Source: Amphimedon queenslandica (Eukaryota > Porifera > Demospongiae > Haplosclerida > Niphatidae). Taken from it: a DNA stretch of 64,000 bases. Below the pieces are notes generated by a model, which was not told the DNA's origin, made no database searches, and saw only the letters and a program-made list of their open reading frames with translations. Shown in pieces: positions 35,008-46,227 of this stretch. The stretch lies in contig NW_003546266.1 in the NCBI RefSeq assembly GCF_000090795.2, forward strand, positions 213,732-277,731, read 5' to 3'. The position numbers and the translations under genes were made by a program. How positions within the stretch are numbered: the first letter of the stretch is position 1; each line of letters starts with the position of its first letter.

Positions 35008-36310
35008 TTACGACTCTTGACAAAGAGCCCATTCTGGACAGTCTTCTGGGGCTTCTCTTTGTGATGGCATTCCCTCCTTTCTCTTTGTCATCATTTCTGC
35101 TCCTCTTTCTGTTCTTCTGGATGATTTCCTATCACGACTTTGAAAATGAGACTTAGCTTCATCAGAAAGACAAGGTAAAGGGTCAATTACAAACATCCTA
35201 CGTTCTTCAGTGTCGCTACCAGATTCCTCACTTCACATGTAGGACAACTTCATAAGTGTACTTAAGTTTCTCCTTTTCTTTGGTAGAAAGAGAGGTGGCA
35301 GACTTAATTGCCACCTTTCGACTTTGCAATTTCTTTTGAACAGTAATAATAATTAAAATTAAAATTGATGCAGTCTCACATTATGCTTTCTTTGCCGTCG
35401 CCACTGCTTCATCAACAAATCCTTATGGCTGTTAGATTCAGCTGTTTTTATACGCCTCTTTCTTGTTGAGAAATATGTCATGGCAGCTCCTATAATTATA
35501 ATAATTAAAAATTTGATACATTTAGCACTAAGCTCACTTCTTGCTAAATGTGGAGGAACATTTTTACAACAAACAGCTTTGACGATTTCATCAGTGACAT
35601 GATGATTGTCTCCATGGTTAAAGCTGCATGAATATAAAAACTATTTTATCAAAATTAAGTAATAATATTTATGGTTTGAAATAATCCCATTCTAGTGGAT
35701 GTTCAAGTGTTTCACCCAGTGCTTTAACAACATGACGAACATCAGACTATTCACATAAATAATGACTGCATGCATAACATAAATTGTACCATACTATCAT
35801 CTTTTTAGAGAGATGTCTTTCTTTATTTCTTTAACTAGCTTGATCTTTAGAAGCTATTAAACCATCCAATTTTTTCTCAAGAATTATCTGCTAAGTCAGC
35901 TGCTGTAGTACTATCGCCATTATCACTTCTGTTAGTGTTACCACTACTAGTACAAAGTGTACGTCCAGTTGTAGTTCGTCTAAATATAGAGGAGAATAGT
36001 AAGAAGGAGAGCTGGACTCACCTATTTGATTCTAAATTGGAAGAACAAGGAGACGGAGAAGAACTAGGGGAGGCACGAGTTGTGCTAGCAGCTGGAGAGG
36101 GAGCACAGTTTGTAAAGTGTGGCATCCAAATTTCCCTTTGTCTCATGGGAGTGTGAAACATCATTTTCTGTAAGTATACGATATGTTATAATTGAACTAA
36201 GTACTGCAGTTACTTAAGTCTTTTCATCAAAAATATGTTCTTTATTACTAGATCTGCTCACTGCCAGCTGCAATTTGCCAATTTCTGCCTTGAAGGAAGA
36301 CAAAACTGCA
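35008..36310 (-). pseudogene. Accessory ORF of the CACTA-like element, multi-exon, degraded
   Basis: Minus-strand blocks follow in order. Near 36290 is SSFKAEIGKLQLAVSR (short coiled coil). At 36160-36010 is MRQREIWMPHFTNCAPSPAA and a Ser/Pro-rich stretch ending at a donor (AATAG/GTGAGT). At 35870-35820 is EKKLDGLIASKDQAS. At 35750-35680 is SDVRHVVKALGETLEHPLEW. At 35630-35540 is DNHHVTDEIVKAVCCKNVPP then HLARSELSAKC. The last exon, 35320-35008, has KKLQSRKVAIKSATSLS, SDTEERRMFVIDPLPCLSD and RRTERGAEMMTKRKEG before ending CQES. The final EE-S-D / PLPC / basic pattern is one I recall from second ORFs of invertebrate DNA transposons. No function can be assigned. Stops near 35240 and in the 35850 region indicate decay. 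Confidence 0.5.
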
Positions 36311-36481
36311 CATGTGCGTAATCAATAATTATAATAATAATAACAAAAATAATGTTAATATTGTTATTATTATTATTATTATTATTACTACTGCCACTAC
36401 TACTATTATAGTTTTTATTTTTTTTATTTTTATCACTAAACAGTCATTATCAAAGTAGTAAAGGTATTATTGTTTTAGACA
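36311..36481. promoter_or_regulatory. Shared intergenic region of the divergent gene pair, with (ATT)n microsatellite
   Basis: 170 bp lie between the two divergent reading frames. The region contains AATAATTATAATAATAATAAC and, inverted, GTTATTATTATTATTATTAT, so the stretch can fold into a long AT hairpin (36324-36390). A bidirectional promoter is inferred only from position. Confidence 0.4.
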
Positions 36482-39400
36482 ATGTCACTTTTACGAAGGA
36501 GATTAGGTAAACTGTCCTGTCCTCACTGTCAGGAGACAGTAAATAAAGTGACATACCAACGACATCGTCTTCTATACTTTAATCAGAATGAAAAAACGTG
36601 GCATTCCAATTGCAGCAAGCAGTTATTTTCATCAGATTCAGATAGTGAATTAGGTAATTCAGATAATAACAACAACATTATAGTTCTTTTACAATAGATA
36701 TAGATGTTCAACATGACATAATACAGCAGAGTCCTGCAGTCAATGATTTTTCCCCACTCAGGGAGCAGCTAGGCCTAGATCATGATTCTTGCAATGGTGT
36801 GAAACTGGAAATGACAGGTATATAGCTTATCATTCATATAATTATTATACCGCACATAACATTGCATTCAGATGAGATTGGACATGATGAAGAAGACATA
36901 ATCAGAGTTGAGATTGGACTAAAAGATGTTAATCAGTGAAAAATAGTGAACCATATATAATAGATTGCAAAGTTTGGGATGGAGTTGATGACCATGACAT
37001 ACAAGATTTCGATTTTACAGATAAATGCACTAGTGATTCGATTCCAGTCTCATCTCCAGGGAGTCCAATGAGAAACACTTTTCACCAAATCGTTCTGTTT
37101 CTGTCGCTTCTTGGAAAGTTTTCGATAACAGTTGGAACTCTCTTCTTAAGCTTTTCTCATTCTTCTTGCATCTCTTAGGATCAATAGTTTCCACATTAGC
37201 TCCTTTGGTGAAAATATTTCCAACATCATTGCATGCAATGAAATCTGTTTGTCACATTTTATCAGATTCATTTGATAAACTAGTGGTTTGTCCTTCTTGT
37301 CACAGTATCTATAGGTTGGATGATTGTTCCCAAATAATAGGTGGGAAAAAATTCCCTGGCAGTGTCAAAGGGTATTGTACCCAAATCACCCACAAGCATA
37401 CAATTGTAAACCTTGTAATGAAAGATTGGCTGCAGAAGTACTATCCTTCAAGGTTTATTGTTACTCATCTGTGATAAGCCGTCTCAAAAATCTGTTAGAG
37501 AAGAATGGAGTTCTTAAAGCGTGTGAGCACTGGAGGACAAGAGAAATTGAAGATAATAAGCTGGAAGATGTCTATGATGGCAGAGTATGGAAGAATTTCA
37601 TGTATTGCAACGATAATCCATTTCTTGCAGCTCCACACAACTTAGGTTTAATGTTAAATGTTGATTGGTTCAATCCATATAAGCACTCACCTTACAGTGT
37701 TGGAGCAATATACATTGCTGTTTTAAACTTGCCTCATTTGGAGCGTTATAAGATTAAAAACCTCATTCTGCCAGGAATTATACCTGGACCAACAGAACCA
37801 CCACTAAATATTAACACATACTTAGAGCCATTAGTTGATGAATTAAGCCACGTGTTTTTAGAAGGCCTATATGTTAAACCAGATAATATGGAACAAACAT
37901 TTTTAGTGTAAGCTGGTCTAATGATGGTTTCATGCGACATACCTGCAGCAAGGAAAGTGTGTGGGTTTTTGGGGCATGCTGCAATGCTGGGGTGCTCAAA
38001 ATGTCTAAAAACCTTTTATACAGATGGCCCTGGTTCTCATGTGCCGTATTCTGGTTTTGAAGCTGCACCCATACCAACAGAAATTCTTCATCGTCAAATG
38101 CACAATGTGCATTAAACCAGATTACAGCAACTACACGTCAGAAAGTAGAAAGTGATACTAGAAGTCGCTATACAGCACTTATGGAGTTGCCATATTTTGA
38201 TTGTGTCCGTTATCATGTGGTTTGACCCCTTGCACCATCTTTTCTTAGGTACAGCCAAGCATATGATGAAGAACATTTGGATGAAAGAATGGGATGAAAA
38301 TGTCACAGCCCTAACTAATAGGAACCTTTCAGAAATACAAGAGAAAGTTGATTTCTGCATAGTTCCTAGTTACCTCGGACGAATACCAAGGAAAATAGCA
38401 TCTAAGTTCTCTAGTTTTAAGGCAGACCAGTGGCAATCTTGGACTCTAATATTTTCTGTGTGTGCCCTTAAGGGATACTTGGTACTGTGCATTTAGAAAT
38501 TTGGAGGAAATTTGTTCATGTTTGTAGGCTTTTGTCACCATCTATAATATGAAAGGAACAATTTGATGAAGCTTATTACTTGATGTTTGTAAAGATATAG
38601 AATCTAGGTATTGGCAACAAGCAGTAACAAATATTATGCATTTGCACATGCATTTGAAAGACTGCATTCTTGATTATGGTCCCTTAAGTAGTTTTTGGGT
38701 TTTTGCCTTTGAGCGATATAATGGCTATTTAAGAAAGTTCCCTACTAACAATTGCTCAGTTGAAATTCAAATAATAAGAAAAATATGTCGGGACCTACAT
38801 TTTCGTAATTTGGCACTTTCCACTGAAAGTTTCATTGAAATACCTGACTTTGACTTTAATTTGAAGCAGGTACTTTGAGTGAAATATTGGTATATCATGA
38901 CAACACTTCAATTAAAATGTCTATGCTACCACTTCAAAAACAAGTGATGTTCCTTCACACTTGTGGTCTCATGATAGTCATGTGCACTTTCTTGGAGGCA
39001 AAGGAAAAGTTCTCCTTGAAGAATATGACATAGATCGCTTGTACTATGTTTATAAAATATTATACACAGAAAATATGCTGGCTGCAGATAGAAATGATAT
39101 GAGCAAGTTTGTAATTCAGTGTAGTAGAGTAGAGGCAAGGGGTCAATTGTGGGGATCAAGCAAAACTTCATCAAAAAGCTTTTCATTTATAATAGGAGCT
39201 TGGTGTGGCCTTGGTGGACAAGTAGTGACAGATGATGTGTTACTTTGTCCTGGTATAGTTCTTACTTACTTTAAACACAATGTACTCCTCAATATAGAAG
39301 GCACAACAAAGCTGTTGGTACATAATCTTGCTGAGGTAGATTGGTTTTGTTCACATCCATAGAGAAATCTTATAAGCTATCCTACTGAATTATACTGCAA

Positions 39401-39554
39401 AAATATTTTTGATTTATTTGGTAATGCATCATTCATTCCTTTTAATAGGATTTACTCTCAGTTTGTTGTAGGAGACTATGCTCTTGAATCTTATTTGTGT
39501 TTGTCCAACAATATCACAACACTTCCTGTAAAGAAACACTATCTATTAGACTAA
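36482..39554 (+). pseudogene. CACTA/EnSpm (Tnp2- or Plavaka-like) transposase, degraded
   Basis: Begins MSLLRRRLGKLSCPHCQETV, a CxxC...H finger. Successive blocks are KLVVCPSCHSIYRLDDCSQI (second CxxC, 37280-37340); HWRTREIEDNKLEDVYDGRV (37525); LGLMLNVDWFNPYKHSPYSV (37640-37700); LPGIIPGPTEPPLNINTYLE (37770); SCDIPAARKVCGFLGHAAML (37930); ELPYFDCVRYHVVDPLHHLF in two frames (38180-38240) with LFLGTAKHMMKNIW; SSFWVFAFERYNG (38690); and an end of about 150 residues finishing at 39554 (HYLLD). DPLHHLFLGTAKH corresponds to the DPMHNLFLG signature of this superfamily. Damage: frame changes near 37330, 38110, 38210, 38500-38640 and 38880, and an in-frame TAG at 39359-39361. The enzyme would cut and rejoin element ends in the nucleus; this copy cannot. 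Confidence 0.8.
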
Positions 39555-39845
39555 TTTACCTTCTTATGCTTGCTTTGAGTTTGTAGTTCAAAACTCTTGA
39601 CTAATTGTTAATTTTAAGTTTGTGATATATCGAATACAAAATAAATCTAAAACAAATATATGATGCATTTACGTAGTGATATAAATTTAATAGTAAATAT
39701 GAAATAAATTTAACTGGGTATATAAATACATTGTAAATCTATGTGCAATATTTACACAACATTTGTGAACCATAGCAAATATAAAGACAATATTCACTTC
39801 ACATTTACAAGCATGCAAACATGACTCACATACTACTTTTGGTCT

Positions 39846-39985
39846 AGTAAATGATGTGAGGGAGTGAGACCAGTGATGGGAGTGAGACCAGTGAAGGGAG
39901 GGAGTGGGACCAGTGTTTGAAGGGAGTGATGGTGAGGCAGTAAGATGGTTAGAGAGTGAGGGTCGTGAGATGGTGAGAGAGTGAG
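39846..39985. repeat. 22-bp minisatellite array (right), short
   Basis: About five copies of the unit found at 34020-34505, in the same orientation (GAGTGAGACCAGTGATGGGA, GTGGGACCAGTG). They lie directly beyond the transposase gene and before the piggyBac gene. Together the two arrays bracket the CACTA-like element. Confidence 0.8.
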
Positions 39986-40019
39986 AGCAGAGACAGTATG
40001 TGGGAGATGAATGAGTATA

Positions 40020-42640
40020 TTACATGTAAGTGAAAGTGACACCAGTTGAGAAAGCAGTATTATGTCCAACATGGTGGATATCATACTGCAGAAAGCAGCC
40101 TGTAGCCTGACCCTTGTGGTGTAAGTAGTTATTGCACTCTTCACAAAACCATTTTGTGTCCTTTCTATTCTTTTGTAGTGAGCAGTAGTGGAATATATAT
40201 TGGTTTCCATCACCAAATAGTGGATAATGTGCCATTCTGAAGTTCTTAGTAGATTCAGATGGCCTTCTTCCCTTCCCCTTTTTTGAACAATAACCATCTA
40301 GTAACTGTTGGGACAAAGCTGTCCGAAAAGCTTTTGTGGACTTCACATCTTGTAGGTCAGGGTGAGTTTTGGCTATTGTGAGGGAATTGGTTACAGCAAT
40401 GTCTAATACCATCCAGAAGAGGTACTTGTAGTACAATCTGCTCTTGATTCTGACATGATCATACTCTCTTACCTGGTGATTTCTGTTTACTCCCCCCATG
40501 TATTTATTGTAGGTGATGATGGCATGGGGACTGGAGAAATTACAATGCTCTCCAGTCTTCATTTTTCTCTGAACCTCATGAAGTGATACAGTCTGGCAGA
40601 ATGTAGAGCAAACTGTAATAAGATTTGTAGTCAGATTACGGTTGAGAGTACTGTGTCTGCTCTCACTCTCTTCTCTCATAGGAAACCCTTTCATAGCATG
40701 GACCTTTCGCTCCGTAAGGAAGCCCCTGCAATGAAATCATAGAGTTCCTGTTGCATACAGTCCTTCATGTAGTTCTTGAAAGAGATTAATGCTGGTGATG
40801 AAATTTTCACAGTATAAGTGATGGTGCTTGTGTACAAGGCTGCGAGAAAGATCTTTCACTACTCTCGCCCCAAGACCCCTCTATGGTGATATTTCCCTGC
40901 TTACATACACTTGGAATTGAGACACATCTTTTATGGCTATATGCTCTCACCGACACCTTTAAACCACGTCTCACAGGCTTCTTTGGCATATATTGCTTGA
41001 GTGACGAGTTCCCTTTGTATGGAACCATCACCTTGTCAATGGGGCATTCTCTGTTTTGATTATAAAGGCAAAACCTTTTTATCATACTTAGTACTTCCCT
41101 TACCTTCCACAGGTGATCTAGATCACTGCCATGTGCTTCATTGTTAGTAAAATGAAGGTACTTGTGAATGTCAATGAAGCGATCACGCGCCATTTTTTCA
41201 GCAATAGCTGGATAACAAAAAATTTTGTCCTTGCTCCAGTAGTTGTAAAGGTAAGGGAGATCAACAAGCCCCATCAATATCATGATACCAAAGTAGGCAT
41301 ACAGATCACTGGCCCCAAACTTTTCCCACTTCTCATACTTAGAATCTCCCATCACCGTTTGAGTGTAGTGATTTGTTTCTGTCACTGTATGGGTTACATG
41401 GACCTGGTCAAATATGAGTTTGAAGACACCTACTGCTGTTCTTGGCACTGGAACTGTAACTCAAGTAGGCTGGTCAAAATCCTCCACAAACATAGGTCCA
41501 AGCTCATCAGTCCACTGGTAATCCCTACAATAAATTTACATGTAATCACATTGCTGTATCTATTATTTTTATTATTATCATTGTTATTATTACCATTACT
41601 GTCATTATTATTATGGTCCTTATTATTATTTTTATGATTACATCACTCTTGCAGGTCTCGATAAACAGGTGTAGTCTCCAATGAATCATCATCCCTCTCA
41701 ATACATCATCTGGCATGCTAAAAGTTCTTTTATAGAAATAATTGCTTTGCAATATCAGGTATACTTACTCATAATCATTGCTTCTGCAATCATACTTGTC
41801 ATACTTCTCATCCCTTGCCATAAAACTTAGTATAATCGGTTTCATTTGAGTTGACACAGGAAGTAAATCAAATTTTGCATCACAGAACTTCATTCCTAGC
41901 TACACCCAAAAATGATGACGGAGTGCAAGCAAACTCTTTCATTGAGCGTTTCTTCCCCTCTGTGATCTTTTATTGTCTATTTTATCCTTGCTTTGGATAC
42001 TACTACCTTTCATTATCAGTGGCTAGACCTTTCTGTTATAAATCTAACAAAGACCTTGGATACAGATAATAGCAACCTAGGTTAAGGGTGATGAAACCTA
42101 CGGTGATGGAGAAAGCTGTAGACAGCTACAGCAGATGTTTCCCAGTAGTATAGGCTGCTAGTTGAATGCCTGCTTCTTTAAAGGACCTTATCGGTATGCT
42201 TTTATTCAATAAAATAAAAATTAATAAATTTGTTAAAATAATGAGATGCAAATGATATTCACGAGTGTGATGTAGCATGAACGTAATGATTCACCATGGC
42301 AGCTCCCATTGAACTAGAGCAGAAGAACCCGTTCAGAACCTTCAAAGTACCTAGGCTCAAAAATTGGTATAGATTTTCACAAGAACCTGTTACGCAACTG
42401 TACTAAGTTTCAAGTTGCTAGCATTAGTAGTAAATAAGTAATAAGGAGTGGTACTTGGGCAACTCAACTGAAACCAACTATAATTGTACTGCACATAGGA
42501 AATTTTGCTTTCTTACTCATAGTTGTTGAACTCTAGTTCATCATCACAGCCCAAGTCAAAGTTCTGACCAAAACCGTCATCATCATCAGCAGAAATAAAG
42601 TTCAGAACTTCATTAGCAGTAAAGGAAGTTACTATTTTAT
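40020..42640 (-). pseudogene. piggyBac transposase, PGBD4-like (copy 2), multi-exon, inactive
   Basis: Minus strand. The N-terminal exon (about 42640-42521, FTANEVLNFISADDDDGFGQ then acidic, donor GTAAGA) is followed by small exons at about 41840-41771 (KYDKYDCRSNDYE, donor GTAAGT), about 41700-41650 (ERDDDSLETTPVYRDLQ) and from 41526 (RDYQWTDELGPMF). The large catalytic exon has FKLIFDQVHVTHTVTETNHY, DLYAYFGIMILMGLVDLPYL, CPIDKVMVPYKGNSSLKQYM (41040), HHLYCENFITSI (40800), NKYMGGVNRNHQVREYD (40480) and a C-terminal Cys-rich finger DTKWFCEECNNYLHHKGQAT (40140). Of the catalytic Asp triad only the first (IDKV) remains; the second is Glu (CENF) and the third is Asn (GVNR). A stop near 41460 and a break near 40730 also interrupt it. 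The N-terminal exons are less certain. No TTAA termini were located. Confidence 0.75.
41553..41642. repeat. (ATT)n-rich microsatellite in an intron of the piggyBac gene
   Basis: Imperfect TTATTATTA with interruptions, lying between the third and fourth exons proposed for the minus-strand piggyBac gene. Confidence 0.6.
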
Positions 42641-42713
42641 AATTTTGTATTTTGTTTTGCAATTTCATTGTACAAAAAAAGGACTTACATTGCTGCAAGT
42701 GCAACTTTACCAC

Positions 42714-43278
42714 TAAAGATAAGACAATTTTTTAAGCAAGAGCGCAGTAAAGACAGCAATAAAATTGCCCGCTACGTAGCTTACTGTTGCGTAGCAATAT
42801 TCCCGTGTGGCTGACCACACCCAGCACATATTTCCATTGAAGTGTTAGGCAAAGGAGCTGTTATGACTCGCTCGCCATTTTCTTGCTCTGACTTGACAAG
42901 CCCATTGTTGGTCAACACATTGTTTTTGTCCTTCTATCAATTTCGAGGTAACCTACCTCAGCCGCTAATCATTTCTGATGCATTCTGCTGTTTGAGTCAT
43001 GCTACTGTAGTTTTCTACTATTTTACTGTGTTATGATAGTTTGACAATGTTATATATATTAGACAGATGATATTAGAAGTTATAGAAGCTATTTAGAAGC
43101 TATCTTGTTTTAAGTAACTAAGAAAATAATAAACCATGTACATAAATGTCAATTGTACTACACGTACGCATGCTAATGATGTTATCAGCAATAAATGGTT
43201 AATTTATGCGCATGTGATATAATTAACATGACCACATAATCATAACAGATAGTATTGTTTTTAAGAAACAAGAACGGA
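42714..43278. other. Intergenic, no gene recognised
   Basis: Contains TGCGTAGC / GCTACGTAGC palindromic words near 42770-42800 and GACCACACCC near 42815, a word repeated at several element ends in this window. No exon found. Confidence 0.45.
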
Positions 43279-43593
43279 AACAAGTAAATAAAAAACATTA
43301 GAAATGAAATAGTAGTAGGATTGAATTAGAAAAAAGTAAAGAAACAGGAGGGTATTGCAAACTGGTGTGGTAAAGAAATCCTACACCACAGCATGAAGAT
43401 ACATGTGTCATAGTGTTATTGTGTAGCAGTCTGTGTGCTAGCATAGTTACAACTCATGCTTTGGATTGTATTCTTCATGGAGTGGTGTAGGATTTCTATA
43501 CCACACCAGTTTGCACTACCGTCTTATTACTATCCTTTTTTCCAATTTAATCCTACTATGCTTTTCATTTGTAATGTTTCTTATTTACTTGTT
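43279..43593. mobile_element. Hairpin MITE, about 315 bp
   Basis: The left arm 43279-43393 (AACAAGTAAATAAAAAACAT, TAGTAGGATTGAATTAGAAA, GCAAACTGGTGTGGTA, GAAATCCTACACCAC) is matched in reverse at 43475-43593. The arms are about 115 bp with roughly 85 percent identity, and the loop is about 80 bp. It sits at the 3' edge of the worn integrase gene, so it may have inserted there. Non-coding. Confidence 0.85.
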
Positions 43594-44760
43594 GATAATA
43601 ATAATAATGTGAGGCTAACCTCAGCTTCCAAGCCTGTGGCATCTACACCAGTCTCCCGAAAGTTTAAGAACCCCATCATCCAGAGTTGCAGCGGAGTTCT
43701 ACTGTGCTCGGTTCTCAACAAATGATGAACCCAACCTTCATGGAAGACGTCAAGTTGATGTTTGAATAGCTGGTAGCATGACATTTTGAAATGAATACAT
43801 ATCCAGAGGATCGTCAATGTTCAGCAGCCCAGAGTCTTCCAAAAAGTAAGAGATTATTGAAAAAGCAAACATGACCAGAAAACAAGTCTCGCCATAGTCT
43901 CTCTATTCTCTGGTTGTGCACACTGCGTCCAGCGATGACACTTGCCCTTTTTGGACCTCTATCAGGATGGTTGAGCATAAAGTCAGACACGTGAGTTTTC
44001 TCTGCCTTTGTCTGTTCAAATTTGGGAAGGAAGGCCATATTTGTCTACTACGTTTCTTAAGTTTGAAAACACTGTACATGCACATTTATTATTTGATTCT
44101 TGTAACAATACTATTAATCTGCAGAACCCAATAATAACCTAATATTAGTATTACAAACTTCACCCTTATTAGTTTGTGGCATTTGTTTATATGCCACAAG
44201 ACTATTAGGAGTAGACTCAACATTCCTCATGTGATTTTTAATGCCATGGGGCTCAACTCTATCAAGGGAATGTCTCGCCCTCTGCACATGTACTCAAGAA
44301 CTGCGAAGGTGTCGAGAGACTGACTTATCCCCACAGTAGGGGTGGTGTTGTACAATACACCTGACAAGTGCATCCAGGTCATTATTTGTTAATAATGTAT
44401 ATTGTTTTAGTCCCAGATCTTCAATTCCTCACTCTACTGTGTGTCTGTAACAGCTAAACATGATTGCTTTATCAGAAACTTTAAAAATGCTTCAACAAAC
44501 CATTCCAGTTGAAATTAGTCTATTTTCAGTCTTTGTCTCCGCAACGTCAAACATTTCACACAGAAATGTGTTACTGTTACTTGCATGATACAACAAAGTT
44601 CCCTCACTACTTCATAAAGTTCCCTTACTACTTCAACAAACTCTGACCTGACATAAACTGTTACACAGACATTTGCTTATCATCGAAATTCATATCAGAG
44701 GCTACCAAAAGATCCAGAATATCCTGAAATTCGTCTAAAAGAGGGAAGAGATTCAAAGGA
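43594..44760 (-). pseudogene. Integrase-core transposase, second copy, degraded
   Basis: Same family as 22489-23647. Blocks on the minus strand, in order, are DILDLLVASDMNFDDKQ (about 44720), LDALVRCIVQHHPYCGDKSV (about 44370), HVQRARHSLDRVEPHG (about 44280), then after a gap [20 protein letters not shown] (44000-43940), [20 protein letters not shown] (43940-43880) and DVFHEGWVHHLLRTEHSRTP (43740-43680), ending in LQLWMMG. The catalytic Glu in RIERLWRD is kept. The central part with the first two acidic residues is missing or replaced between about 44060 and 44200, and the remaining blocks are in several frames. No HECT gene was found next to this copy, so it is either a fragment or a simpler element. 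Confidence 0.75.
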
Positions 44761-45672
44761 TATGCTTTTTCTTGTCCTAATTGTATAAGATTCCTTATTG
44801 CTGCCTTGACTGAACTAAAGAAGCGGTTCCAAGTGGTTGCATTTATTTCCAGAAGGCATGGTTTGGGCGTGGCCTTCTGCCTGCCAGCCAGCTAGGCCAG
44901 CGCTGCAACTGCATCATTCCAGTAATTTTCAGCATTAATCCTTTGTATAGCTAATGGCATGCATTCCGCGCTTTCCACATTGCTCACACTATGTCAATGA
45001 TATTTCTTCCTTTTTGTTGCACTTGGCATTCCATAGAATACTTTGAAAACCAGGCTAGATGCTCAAAATTGGAAATTGAGATTTATCCATTTTTAATTAA
45101 GCACAGTTTTTCCTTATAATTTGTTACCTTTCCATTTCGTTTGTCACATTTAGTGATGAGTAATGATTATTTTTGCAAAAATTAGCCTAAACAGATGCAA
45201 TTGAGTTACAGCCATTGTTATAAATCTTGCATTATTTACATGGTGCACAACAAAAAGAAAGGTCTGTAAAATACCTCTTTTAAGTTATTTATGAGCAAAC
45301 TTGGTATCAAAATGAATGAAAGAAATTTTTTTTATGCCATACATTTTTCATATAATCTCAGTTCTGATCAGGAACAACTATCACAACTTTGAGAAATCAT
45401 ATCTCTAACTGATGATTCCAGTAGATAGCCTGGTTTTCCCATATCTGTTCACAAATAATGAAAGTTATTCATTATGACTGAGAAATGAAGAGTGGTAAAC
45501 ATTAATGGAAAATGAAGTGCAAAACTAAATGAAAAAAGAAGAGTTGCAAACATTACTGATAAATTAAATGAAAACATGAAGAGTTGTAAACATTAGTGAT
45601 AAATGAATAGTTTTAAAGTATAATGATAAATGTCAGTCAAAAAGTAAAGCTATTTTGTTAAACTCATTTTAA
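44761..45672. other. Intergenic with short imperfect repeats
   Basis: At 45486-45610 the phrase ATGAAGAGTTG(T/C)AAACATTA followed by GTGATAAAT recurs three times with spacing of about 40-60 bp. CAAAGTTCCCTCACTACTTC is also duplicated (44588, 44610). No gene recognised. Confidence 0.5.
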
Positions 45673-46227
45673 CTAAAGAGACACAAAGTATTACTGAAAC
45701 TACGAGGTGTATTAGACATTGCACATGCTTTAAGGAGCAGCTCCTTGTTGGACAAGCTGCCTGAGATACAGTCATTTACTCAAGACTTACAGCCCAAAAT
45801 TGACTTGTAAGAATTAGATAAGTTAATTGGAGGCTTCAGTAATCTGTGGCAAATATTACATTTCAATGTATTAAGTAATAGGCCTTTTAGTGCCATGGGT
45901 ACTTCTGTATCTTTGGTCAAACTCATCAAAGATTTAAAGCTATTATCTAATTCACTTAGACTTCAACTTCTTCCATTGACTTTGCGTTTTGAATCCAAAG
46001 GAGTTGCTCTTAAATCAGTCTTGGAGCAACATAAAACTTTTTTGCTGGCTGTTTCCAAAAATTTAATCCTACACCAATTACAAAAACTCAATTTTAATTA
46101 TGCAAACATTGATTTACCACATGTGGCTTCACAATCAGTGACCTCATTACCGTCTGAAGTAACTAAAACATACTTGAGTCTTCATGTTTTTTCAATGTGT
46201 CCTGCAATAATTCATGTTAGTTGGTGA
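45673..46227 (+). pseudogene. Unrecognised helical ORF with one in-frame stop
   Basis: An open frame runs from 45673 to 46227 with a single TAA at 45808-45810. It reads LKLRGVLDIAHALRSSSLLD, KLPEIQSFTQDL, then after the stop ELDKLIGGFSNLWQILHFNV, MGTSVSLVKLIKDLKLLSNS, LRLQLLPLTLRFESKG and LLAVSKNLILHQLQKL. It is leucine-rich and predicted helical, with no catalytic or metal-binding motif. I cannot place it. The long clean frame on both sides of one stop suggests a recently broken gene or an element ORF. If translation starts at the Met at 45895, the product is 110 residues. Confidence 0.35.

Larger units (their letters stand above)
34506..39845. mobile_element. CACTA/Tnp2-like transposon with two divergent genes (borders approximate)
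   Basis: The interval between the two minisatellite arrays contains a minus-strand gene (35008-36310) and a plus-strand transposase (36482-39554) diverging from a 170-bp intergenic region. The subterminal parts (34540-34680 and 39660-39800) are rich in GTAAAT / ATTTAC words in both orientations, as in CACTA subterminal regions. I could not define TIRs with certainty: TACTACTACAAC near 34530 and the inverse of TACTACTTTTGG near 39830 are the best candidates. The arrays may lie inside the element or may be a pre-existing array it inserted into. Confidence 0.5.

Noticed and set aside
35935-36156. 73-codon plus-strand ORF
   Set aside because: Antisense of the Ser/Pro-rich exon of the minus-strand accessory gene, which has a proper donor site.
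39833-40297. 154-codon minus-strand ORF
   Set aside because: It joins an out-of-frame part of the piggyBac 3' end to the minisatellite array and resembles no protein.
41131-41637. 168-codon plus-strand ORF
   Set aside because: Antisense shadow of the minus-strand piggyBac gene, extended through an (ATT)n repeat.
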